Source of the DNA: Candidatus Rokuibacteriota bacterium
GTDB lineage: Bacteria > Methylomirabilota > Methylomirabilia > Rokubacteriales > CSP1-6
Assembly: GCA_003221655.1 (NCBI GenBank)
Contig: QHSV01000096.1
Coordinates: 1 to 35,816 of the forward strand
DNA length: 35,816 nt
Direction: 5' to 3'
The stretch's first letter is position 1; each line of letters begins with the position of its first letter. Made by a program: the position numbers and the translations under genes. The notes below the pieces were generated by a model. It did not search any database, was not told the DNA's origin, and saw only the letters and a program-made list of their open reading frames with translations. This document shows, piece after piece, positions 24,494-31,488 of this stretch.

Positions 24494-25364
24494 GCACGCC
24501 CTCCCGGCCGAAGAAGCCGCGGGGCCGGACGATCAGCACGACGATCATGATCGCGAAGATCGCGATCGCGACGCGCTGAGGGTTCATCCAGAGGGTCAGA
24601 AGACTCTGGGCCAGCCCGATGACGAAGGCTGCGGCGACCGAGCCGCCCATCGAGCCCATGCCCCCGAGGATCACGACGATGAACGCGAGCAGGATCATCT
24701 CCACGCCCATCTGCGGGTAGACCGTGAAGATGGGGGCGAGCAGGAGCCCGGCCAGCGCGGCGAGGGCAGCCGAGCCGGCGAACGTCAGCGTGAAGACGCG
24801 CGGGACGTTGACGCCGAGGCCGTCGAGCATCTCCGCGTCCTGCACGGCCGCGCGTACGAGGACGCCGGCGCGCGTTTTGGTGAAAAAGAGCCAGATCGCC
24901 AGCAGGAGCAGCGACGAGGCGACGAGCAGGAAGAGACGGTAGTTCGGATAGGTCATGCCGAGGAGCGGCGTCGAGCCGGTGAACGGGGGCAGGATGCGCC
25001 GCATGTCGCCGCCCCAGATCTGCCGCGCGCCCTCCCGGAACACGAGCGCGAGCCCGAAGGTCAGGATCAGACCGTACAGCGGCTCACGACGATACAGCGG
25101 CCGCAGCGTCGCAACTTCGGTCACCGCGCCGATCGCGCCGACCGCGATCGGCGCGACCACCAGCGCCGCCCAGAACGAGTGAGTCACGCCGACCACCGCG
25201 ATCCCTGCGTAGGCGCCCAGCATGTACAGCTCACCGTGGGCGAAGTTCATGACGCCGAGCAGGCCGAAGATCACGGTGAGGCCCAGCGCCAGCAGCCCCA
25301 GCGCGGCCCCGAAAACGAGGCCGTGCAGGAGCTGCGGCAGCAGGATCGCGACGACGTAGTCCAA
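24486..25364 (-). CDS. livH: Branched-chain-type ABC transporter permease LivH (second system)
   Basis: This is a permease of 292 residues. Diagnostic blocks are LTVIFGLLGVMNFAHGELYMLGAY and the coupling-loop RAAVQDAEMLDGLGVNVPRV, with VVILGGMGSMGGSVAAA near the C terminus. It starts at a TTG (25364), so both permease genes of this system use the weak TTG start, perhaps to limit membrane-protein synthesis. It follows the binding-protein gene by 10 bases. Confidence 0.91.
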   Translation of the reverse strand: MDYVVAILLPQLLHGLVFGAALGLLALGLTVIFGLLGVMNFAHGELYMLGAYAGIAVVGVTHSFWAALVVAPIAVGAIGAVTEVATLRPLYRREPLYGLILTFGLALVFREGARQIWGGDMRRILPPFTGSTPLLGMTYPNYRLFLLVASSLLLLAIWLFFTKTRAGVLVRAAVQDAEMLDGLGVNVPRVFTLTFAGSAALAALAGLLLAPIFTVYPQMGVEMILLAFIVVILGGMGSMGGSVAAAFVIGLAQSLLTLWMNPQRVAIAIFAIMIVVLIVRPRGFFGREGVLE

Positions 25365-25374
25365 ACGAGCCTAG

Positions 25375-26592
25375 CTACTTTTTCTTGATCTCCCACGTGA
25401 ACCCCTCGACGGGGTCCTTGCCCACCATTGCCTCGCCGATCGAGTCGCTGCCGGCGATGCGGGCGATCGGAAGGTTCTTGCCACCCTTCACCTGGTAGAG
25501 GTGCATGTCCATGACGACCTGGTGGTCGTCCTTGCGGATGCACTGGCGGCCGATGTGCGTGTTGTCGACGCACATGCCTTCATGCGCCTCGGCGACCTTG
25601 TCCGGATCGAACGACTTGGCCTTCTCGACCGCGGCCGCCCAGAAGAGGACCGCGTCATAGGAGCCGGCGGCGATATTCGCGTCGGTGCCGAACTTCTTCT
25701 TGAACCGCGCGTTGTAGGCCTGCATGTTGGGATCGGGGTTGTACGGCGAGAAGTGGTTCAGCTGCACGAACCCTTCCATCGGCTCGGCGATCGACGGCAA
25801 GTCTTGCTGCAGGAGGAAGCAGTCAATACCCGCCATCTTGTACTTCTTGGTCATGCCGAAGGAGTGGAGCTGCGTCATCAGGCGCAGCGAGTCGGTGCCG
25901 GCGAACGCCACGAAGAGCACGTCGGGGTTCGACTGGTTGATGGCGCCGAACCAGGGGCTGAAGTCCTTGGTGTCGAGCGGCGCGCCGGCGACGCCGACCA
26001 CCTCGCCACCGAGCTTCTCGAGCGCGGTCTTGAACTGGCGCCCGTCGGACTGCCCCATCGCGTAGTCGGTGTAGAAGATGTAGACCTTCTTGCCCATCTT
26101 GTCGACGATGTACTTGGCGAGTCCGTTGGCCTGCATGCGAGAGTCGGGCTGGTTCGAGAAGTAGTACTTGTGGAACTTCGTGGTCCGCATGAACTCGGCG
26201 CAGGAGACCGAGTTCCAGTGGATCGTCTTGTGCTTCTTGGTGACGTCCATCACCGCCAGCGTTGCGCCGCTGGAGACGGCGCCGACCAGCAGCTTCACGT
26301 CGTCCTGGAGGATGAGCTTCTCGGCCTTGCGCACCGCCGGCGCGGGCTTCGTCTCGTCGTCCTCGGAGACGATCTCGATCTTGTGGCCGAGGACGCCGCC
26401 CTTGGCGTTGAGCTCCTCGACTGCCATCTGGATGCCCCACGTCTGATACTTCCCGTAGCCCTCGAAGACGCCGACCTTGGAGCCGAGGTCGCCGATCTTC
26501 ACGACCTGCGGCTGCGAGACGGCGGGCGCCGAGATCCAGACGAGCGCGGCGACCGCGACGAGTGTCGTGAATCCCCACGTGACACGCTTCAT
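25375..26592 (-). CDS. Branched-chain-type ABC transporter substrate-binding protein (second system)
   Basis: This is a periplasmic binding protein of 405 residues with a signal peptide (cleavage near AVSQ, about residue 27). It shows the type I fold block VEELNAKGGVLGHKIEIVSEDDETKP, then TDYAMGQSDGRQF in the second lobe. It resembles the amide/urea/branched-chain group, but the ligand is not readable. Its ATG overlaps the stop of the upstream secreted protein gene (ATGA), linking the importer to the three upstream genes. Confidence 0.92.
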   Translation of the reverse strand: MKRVTWGFTTLVAVAALVWISAPAVSQPQVVKIGDLGSKVGVFEGYGKYQTWGIQMAVEELNAKGGVLGHKIEIVSEDDETKPAPAVRKAEKLILQDDVKLLVGAVSSGATLAVMDVTKKHKTIHWNSVSCAEFMRTTKFHKYYFSNQPDSRMQANGLAKYIVDKMGKKVYIFYTDYAMGQSDGRQFKTALEKLGGEVVGVAGAPLDTKDFSPWFGAINQSNPDVLFVAFAGTDSLRLMTQLHSFGMTKKYKMAGIDCFLLQQDLPSIAEPMEGFVQLNHFSPYNPDPNMQAYNARFKKKFGTDANIAAGSYDAVLFWAAAVEKAKSFDPDKVAEAHEGMCVDNTHIGRQCIRKDDHQVVMDMHLYQVKGGKNLPIARIAGSDSIGEAMVGKDPVEGFTWEIKKK

Positions 26593-27218
26593 GAGTTCCT
26601 CCTTGCTTGCGTTGACGACGCTTCGATCAGAGTCGAGAGGACCTGTGCGATTCGCTGGAGCGGCGGCCGCAGCCGGGCCGGATCCGCCGGCGCCGTCGCG
26701 CCGGTCGCGGGCTTCACGTAGGTCTCCGCCTCGTCGAACGCGAGGCGGACGGCGACCGACGTCTTGTTGTCGCGCGTCGCGACGGCGAAGTCCACGAGGT
26801 TGTAATAGCGCCAGATCGCCTCGAGGAACTTGCGGCCGGTCGCGGCGCGGCTCTCGGCGGTGCCGCCGGTCTCGGCCAGCCGGCGGTCGGCCTCGAGCGC
26901 GAGATCGCGCGCGAGCGCGGCGAAGAAGATCATGAGGCGGCGCTCGACCTCCGGCCCGTCGCTGGTCGCGAGCGCGGCCCGCGTCTCGTCCTCGAGCCCG
27001 GCCGGCAGGGTGGCGGCGTGAGCGCGCATCTCGGCGCGGAGGGCGCCCGTCTCGAAGAGACGCAGCGCGACGTCGAACTTCCTGGCCTGGACGGAGAACT
27101 TCACCTGCTTGAAGTTGATGGTGACGGCGTTGTCCTTCGGCACGTACGCGCCCACGTGGTGGGCCGCCGCCGGGGCGGCGAGGAGTGTCGCGAGCAGGGC
27201 GAGCATCGCGCGCGTCAT
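26589..27218 (-). CDS. Secreted protein of unknown function, coupled to the liv operon
   Basis: This is a protein of 209 residues with a clear signal peptide (ALLATLLAAPAAA), after which the mature chain begins HHVGAYVPKDN. The rest is mostly helical, with many Ala, Arg and Glu, and a central RRLMIFFAALARDLALEADRR segment. No known family is recognised. The frame is open much further upstream, but the ATG at 27218 overlaps the stop of the preceding gene (ATGA), and the signal peptide starts there. Its stop overlaps the binding-protein ATG. Overlaps on both sides say it works with the two membrane proteins upstream or with the importer. Confidence 0.75.
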   Translation of the reverse strand: MTRAMLALLATLLAAPAAAHHVGAYVPKDNAVTINFKQVKFSVQARKFDVALRLFETGALRAEMRAHAATLPAGLEDETRAALATSDGPEVERRLMIFFAALARDLALEADRRLAETGGTAESRAATGRKFLEAIWRYYNLVDFAVATRDNKTSVAVRLAFDEAETYVKPATGATAPADPARLRPPLQRIAQVLSTLIEASSTQARRNS

Positions 27219-27754
27219 CGTCCGATCATGCGCAGGGCGATCAGCCCGGTGAGCCACCACAGCGCCACGATGGTGGCGGAGCCGAACGGGATCCAGACGA
27301 GCCACTCGGCGATCGTCTTTGCTCGCTCCAGGCCGTACGCGGGAATCAGGGCACTCCATACGAGGTAGCCGACAGGATAGCCCGCCCCGCCTGTCGTGAG
27401 AAGGGCGATGATCACCCGGCGGGCGACCCCGGCCCGGGCCACCGTGGCCGCGACCATCGTGGTCGCGATGATCACCAATCCCATTCCTTCGGCGTGCATG
27501 TGGAAGAGCCTCAGCCCGGCGTCGAACTTCACGAGCGCCTCGTCGAGGATTCGCTCGTCCACGTCGCGGACGCCGACGAGGCCGTGGACCGCGGGCCGGG
27601 CCAGCATCGCGTCGCGGGCCCAGCGCGTCAGCTCGACCTTGAAGCGCGCCATCGAGGCGCCGCCGACCTCCGCGCACACGATCGAGAGCACGGCGACCAG
27701 CAGCACCCACCGCGGCGGCACGTGCCAGGGGTGGGGCTCGGCGGCGACGGTCAT
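27215..27754 (-). CDS. Membrane protein of unknown function with F-H-M-H-A-E-G motif (paralogue 2)
   Basis: This is a protein of 179 residues with about four transmembrane helices: one near residues 16-34, and three between about 90 and 175. Between helix 1 and 2 lies a loop of about 55 residues ending in the motif FHMHAEG (84-90). Helix 1 holds a Glu in AEVGGASMARFKVEL, and helix 3 the element GGAGYPVGYLV. All three are shared with the adjacent upstream gene, showing a tandem duplication. The His-x-His-x-x pattern with Glu at a membrane face would suit metal or heme binding, but this is a guess. ATGA overlaps join it to both neighbours. Confidence 0.75.
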   Translation of the reverse strand: MTVAAEPHPWHVPPRWVLLVAVLSIVCAEVGGASMARFKVELTRWARDAMLARPAVHGLVGVRDVDERILDEALVKFDAGLRLFHMHAEGMGLVIIATTMVAATVARAGVARRVIIALLTTGGAGYPVGYLVWSALIPAYGLERAKTIAEWLVWIPFGSATIVALWWLTGLIALRMIGR

Positions 27755-28272
27755 GCGTGTCGGCGCGCGGTGACGAGCAGCAGGCCGACCAGACCGGCGA
27801 TCGCCGCGATGCCGAGCGGCGTGAGGATCCAGCGCTCGGCCAGCTCGATCCCGGCGTCGCGCCCGACTTCCAGCACGGCGGCGCCGTAGACGACATACCC
27901 CAGCGGGAAGAGCCCGCCGAGCGTCAGCAGCAGATAGAGGGCGGCCCGCACGCGGCGCCAGGGCACGGTCGCCGCCGCCAGCGTGCTCGCGAAGAAGAGC
28001 ACCAGCCCCACGCCCTCGGCGTGGATGTGGAAGAACGAGAGCCCAGCCTCCGCGGCGAAGATCGCGCGGTTCCGCACCTCGTCGTCGTACTCGGCCGAGC
28101 CCGAGAAACCGTGCGCCTGCGCGTTCGCGGTGACGCGCGCGGCGGCGTAACGCTGGATCTCGGGCTTGAGCCGGGACATCACGGCGCCGGCCGTCTCTCC
28201 AAGCGCGAGCATCGCGATGGCGACGAGGACGACGGCGAGGGGCGGGCGCCTCACGGGGCCGGACAGTATCAT
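27751..28272 (-). CDS. Membrane protein of unknown function with F-H-I-H-A-E-G motif (paralogue 1)
   Basis: This is a protein of 173 residues from the ATG at 28272, with the same layout as its downstream paralogue. Helix 1 (about 12-30) ends in GETAGAVMSRLKPEI. A polar loop leads to FHIHAEGVGL (81-90), and three helices follow with GGLFPLGYVVYG. The upstream part of the open frame (28273-28443) is not supported, because it overlaps the divergent monooxygenase gene. It is the first gene of the ten-gene minus-strand cluster and lies 52 bases from that divergent gene. No named family is recognised. Confidence 0.72.
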   Translation of the reverse strand: MILSGPVRRPPLAVVLVAIAMLALGETAGAVMSRLKPEIQRYAAARVTANAQAHGFSGSAEYDDEVRNRAIFAAEAGLSFFHIHAEGVGLVLFFASTLAAATVPWRRVRAALYLLLTLGGLFPLGYVVYGAAVLEVGRDAGIELAERWILTPLGIAAIAGLVGLLLVTARRHA

Positions 28273-28324
28273 CGCCGCCCGGGGTTTGTCATTATTCGCC
28301 GGCTGTGGCAAGGTTGGCCCGCTC

Positions 28325-29767
28325 ATGCGCAACGGTGACGCGTACGTCGCGAGTCTCCGGGACGGGCGGTCCGTGTACCTCGATGGCGAGCGGATCGACG
28401 ACGTCACCAAGCACCCGGCGTTCGTCGAGCCGATCCGGCGCATCGCCGAGACCTACGACCGCGCGAAGGCCGCGGCGGGCGAGCCGGCGCTGACCTTCGC
28501 CGACCCGTCGACCGGAGCACGTCACAGCAACATGTGGCTCGTCCCGCGCTCGGTGGAGGACCTCGGCGCCCGGCGGCGAGTCCACCGGTTCTGGGCCGAG
28601 CCGTCGTTCGGCCTGATGGGGCGAACACCCGACCATGTCGCGTGCGTGCTCACGGCCTTCTCCGCCTGGCGACACCTCTTTGACCGCGGCGGTGCGAGCT
28701 TCGGCGACAACGTCGTGCGCTTCTACGAGCGCGCGCGCGACGAGGATCTCTACGTGACCTACGCGATCGTGCCGCCGCAAGTGGACCGATCGCAGCCGGC
28801 CCATCGCCACCCCGAGCCGTTCCTGCATCCGGGGGTGGTTCGGGAGACCGCCGGCGGCGTCGTCGTGCGCGGGGCCCACGCCATCGCCACGTCGGCGACG
28901 ATGGCCGACTGGCTCTTCGTCTCCTACATCACGCCGCTGGTCCCGGGCGACGAGGACTACGCGATCTCCCTCGTCATGCCGATGAACGCGGAAGGGCTCC
29001 GTCTCTATCCGCGGCGCCCGTACGCATCGATGTCGACGAGCGTCTTCGACTATCCGCTCTCGTCCCGGTTCGACGAGGTCGACACGACCGTCGTCTTCAA
29101 CGACGTGTTCGTGCCCTGGGAGCAGGTCTTCATCTACCGGAACGTGGACCTGGTCAATGCCCAGTTCCACGATTCGCCCTCACACACGACCGCGAACTTC
29201 CAGGCCCTCGTGCGGTTCGGGGTCAAGCTCGAGTTCATGGCCGGCCTTGCGATGCGGCTCGCCGAGGTTCAGACGGCGCAAGGCGACCCGGGAGTCCAGG
29301 CGACGCTCGGCGGCGACATCGCGTCGCTCTGCGCGGCGTTCGACGCGCTGGTAAAGGCCGCCGAGCGCTTTCCCCTGGTCACCGGCGGCGTGGCGCGGCC
29401 GCACCCGCAGTACATCTACGCCGGCATGGGACTCCAGCGGAGGCTCATCGTCGACATGCTGCGGACGCTCCGCGAGCTGGCCGGCGGTGCGTTCCAGACC
29501 GTGCCGTCCTCGGAGGCCGCGTTCACCAGCGCGGAGACCCGCGCCGACACGGAACGCTACTACCGGTCGGCCGCCGCGGGCGCGCGTGAGCGCATCAAGC
29601 TCGTGAAGCTCATCTGGGATTTCGTCGGCACCGAGTTCGCTGGCCGCCAGCTCCAGTACGAGATGTTCTATTCGGCGTCGCAGCCCGTCGTGAACCGGCG
29701 AATGTTCAAATCCTACGACTGGGACGCTGCCAAAAATCTGGTCGACCGTTGCCTCGGCGAGTACTAG
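28325..29767 (+). CDS. 4-hydroxyphenylacetate 3-monooxygenase oxygenase component-like (HpaB family)
   Basis: This is a protein of 480 residues, full length for the HpaB/PvcC two-component flavin monooxygenase family. It begins with the typical SLRDGRSVYLDGERIDDVTKHPAF. It then has the acyl-CoA-dehydrogenase-like core with the flavin and substrate loop (YVTYAIVPPQVDRSQPA), the GGVVVRGAHAIATSATMADW block, and the C-terminal DFVGTEFAGRQLQYEMFYSASQPV. Members hydroxylate phenols or related rings using FADH2 supplied by a separate reductase (HpaC). No reductase lies in the window. The ATG at 28325 was chosen because the family N terminus starts there. Confidence 0.9.
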   Translation: MRNGDAYVASLRDGRSVYLDGERIDDVTKHPAFVEPIRRIAETYDRAKAAAGEPALTFADPSTGARHSNMWLVPRSVEDLGARRRVHRFWAEPSFGLMGRTPDHVACVLTAFSAWRHLFDRGGASFGDNVVRFYERARDEDLYVTYAIVPPQVDRSQPAHRHPEPFLHPGVVRETAGGVVVRGAHAIATSATMADWLFVSYITPLVPGDEDYAISLVMPMNAEGLRLYPRRPYASMSTSVFDYPLSSRFDEVDTTVVFNDVFVPWEQVFIYRNVDLVNAQFHDSPSHTTANFQALVRFGVKLEFMAGLAMRLAEVQTAQGDPGVQATLGGDIASLCAAFDALVKAAERFPLVTGGVARPHPQYIYAGMGLQRRLIVDMLRTLRELAGGAFQTVPSSEAAFTSAETRADTERYYRSAAAGARERIKLVKLIWDFVGTEFAGRQLQYEMFYSASQPVVNRRMFKSYDWDAAKNLVDRCLGEY

Positions 29768-29865
29768 CGTTGCGTCTGCGTCATCTCGACGAGCGCGGCG
29801 CGCCCGCCCGCCACGCCCGTCGGCCTGTCACCGGGTGCTGACGTGATTTCGCGGACGGGACGCTA

Positions 29866-31059
29866 ATGCCGACGCTGGGTCTGGTCAACATCGGCGCGGT
29901 GGCGACCGGGATACTCGCGGCGCCGCGCGTCGATGCCGAGGCGATTCTGGTCGAGAACGGACGGATCGCGGCGGTCGGAGACACTTCCCGGACCGGGGCC
30001 GGGAGCGCCGACGTGGTCGTCGACTGCCGAGGGACGACGGTCATCCCCGGCCTCATCGACTCGCACTGTCACGTCGTGCTCGGCGATTACACACCGCGCC
30101 AGAAGACCGTGGACTTTCTCGACTCCTACGTGCACGGCGGCATCACGTCGGTGGTCTCGGCGGGCGAGGGCGTGCACGCGCCCGGCCGACCGCACGATCC
30201 GGCCGCCGCCAAGGCGCTGGCCATCGCCGCGGCGAAGTGCTTCGAGCACTTCCACCCGAACGGCATGAAGGTCAACGCGGGGTCGGTGGTGCTCGAGCCC
30301 GGGCTCACCGACGAGGACTTCGCCGAGATGGCGAAGCACGGGGTCCGCCACGCCAAGTACGGCTTCGGCGGCTACGCGCAGCCGAGGGACGGCGAGCCGG
30401 AGGTGCGCCGCGCCCAGAAGCACGGCCTCTGCGTCATGTCCCACAGCGGCGGCACGTCCATCCCGGGCTCGAGCCCAATCAGCCACGACGTCTTGCTGCA
30501 CCTGCGGCCCGATGTCTGCGGCCACGTGAACGGTGGCACGACGTCGCTCGACGAGGCAGGGATCGATCAGATCATCCGCGAGACGGAGATGGCGCTGCAG
30601 GTCGTCCAGGCGGGCAACCTTCGCGCGACCCTTTACATCGTGAAGCGGGCTCGCGAAGCCGGCGCGCTGGCGCGTGTGTGCGTCGCCAGCGACACGCCGA
30701 CGGGCACGGGCGTCATGCCCATGGGCGTCATGAAGAGCGTATGCGAGCTCGCGTCGCTGGGCGATCTCCCGCCGGAGCTCGTGATCGCCCTGGCGACCGG
30801 GAACAACACCCGCGCCTTTCGCCTCTCGGCGGGCACGGGAACGATCGTGATCGGCGCCCCGGCCGACCTGGTCGTGTGCGACGCGCCGTCGGCATCGCTC
30901 GCGCCCGACGCGCTGACCGCGATCGCCCGGGGGGACATTCCCGGGATCTCCTGCGTGATCATCGACGGGCAGGTGCGAGTCGGCCGGAGCCGCAACACGC
31001 CGCTGGCCAAGCGCCTTGCGACGTTCGAGGGAGTCTCGGTCTCCGGCGCGGGGCACTGA
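29866..31059 (+). CDS. Enamidase-like metal-dependent amidohydrolase
   Basis: This is a protein of 397 residues of the amidohydrolase superfamily. The metal motif H-x-H is DSHCHV (His67, His69). Further blocks are DYTPRQKTVDFLDS, SHSGGTSIPGSS, GHVNGGTTSLDEAGID, CVASDTPTGTGVMPMG (with the metal-binding Asp), and the C-terminal GDIPGISCVIIDG and SRNTPLAKR. From memory these correspond closely to the enamidase of Eubacterium barkeri, which opens 6-oxo-tetrahydronicotinate in nicotinate fermentation. The assignment is by recalled similarity and the substrate may differ. It starts about 100 bases after the HpaB-like gene and may be co-transcribed. Confidence 0.87.
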   Translation: MPTLGLVNIGAVATGILAAPRVDAEAILVENGRIAAVGDTSRTGAGSADVVVDCRGTTVIPGLIDSHCHVVLGDYTPRQKTVDFLDSYVHGGITSVVSAGEGVHAPGRPHDPAAAKALAIAAAKCFEHFHPNGMKVNAGSVVLEPGLTDEDFAEMAKHGVRHAKYGFGGYAQPRDGEPEVRRAQKHGLCVMSHSGGTSIPGSSPISHDVLLHLRPDVCGHVNGGTTSLDEAGIDQIIRETEMALQVVQAGNLRATLYIVKRAREAGALARVCVASDTPTGTGVMPMGVMKSVCELASLGDLPPELVIALATGNNTRAFRLSAGTGTIVIGAPADLVVCDAPSASLAPDALTAIARGDIPGISCVIIDGQVRVGRSRNTPLAKRLATFEGVSVSGAGH

Positions 31060-31081
31060 GGGGGCGGGCCGGCGGGCCTGA

Positions 31082-31195
31082 GAGCCTCCGGCCGCCTCCG
31101 GCGAGGCCCGGGAGGACTTCAACGCGCCCTTCGGAAAGGCCTTCCGCGGGGCCTACGAGGCCCAAGTCAAGCAGCTGCGTGGCGAGAAGCGGTAG
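31082..31195 (+). pseudogene. Possible remnant of a gene 3' end
   Basis: An open frame without a start codon follows a TGA at 31079 and ends at TAG 31193-31195. Its last 28 codons read EDFNAPFGKAFRGAYEAQ followed by VKQLRGEKR, which looks like a genuine protein C terminus and has GC-rich third positions. No start or larger gene is present upstream. It may be the relic of a deleted gene at the junction between the catabolic genes and the type VI secretion cluster. Confidence 0.3.
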
Positions 31196-31200
31196 AGCGT

Positions 31201-31488
31201 TCAGCGAGTCGCGCGCGACGCGCGACTCTCGAGGAGCCGACCGAACTCCTCCGTCGTCGGCAGCCCGGCGCAGCCCAGCATCAGCGAGTCGCCGTCCGCG
31301 CGACCGCGAGTCCACCAGAGCCCCTTCCACCCCGTGCTCTCGCCCCAGGCGAGCAGCGCTTCTCCCTCGGCCAGGGGTCCGAAGGCCTCGACGGAGGACA
31401 AGGCACGCAGCGTCCCCCACGGCACCCTCGGGATCTGCGGCAGCTTCCCGTACCATCCAGCAATCGGGTGGTGCGGGTCCGCGGTCAC
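31201..31488 (-). CDS. Very short TagF-like type VI secretion accessory protein
   Basis: This is a protein of 95 residues starting at a GTG that overlaps the tssM stop (GTGA). Near the N terminus it has GWYGKLP (11-17), the usual start of TagF (DUF2094) proteins. Near the C terminus it has LWWTRG (57-62) and AGLPTTEEFGRLL, resembling TagF ends. Typical TagF proteins are roughly twice this size, so a central part seems missing. TagF acts as a post-translational repressor of type VI secretion in some bacteria. The assignment is tentative but supported by position after tssM. Confidence 0.6.
   Translation of the reverse strand: MTADPHHPIAGWYGKLPQIPRVPWGTLRALSSVEAFGPLAEGEALLAWGESTGWKGLWWTRGRADGDSLMLGCAGLPTTEEFGRLLESRASRATR

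Noticed and set aside
24420-25388. Plus-strand open frame opposite livH of the second system
   Set aside because: It is highly charged Asp/Arg/Glu/Gln-rich antisense translation with no domain, while the minus strand encodes a clear permease.
31094-31107. GCCTC-CGGC-GAGGC hairpin after the amidohydrolase gene as a terminator
   Set aside because: It has only five base pairs and no T-run, in a very GC-rich stretch with several overlapping short repeats, so it is not distinguishable from chance.
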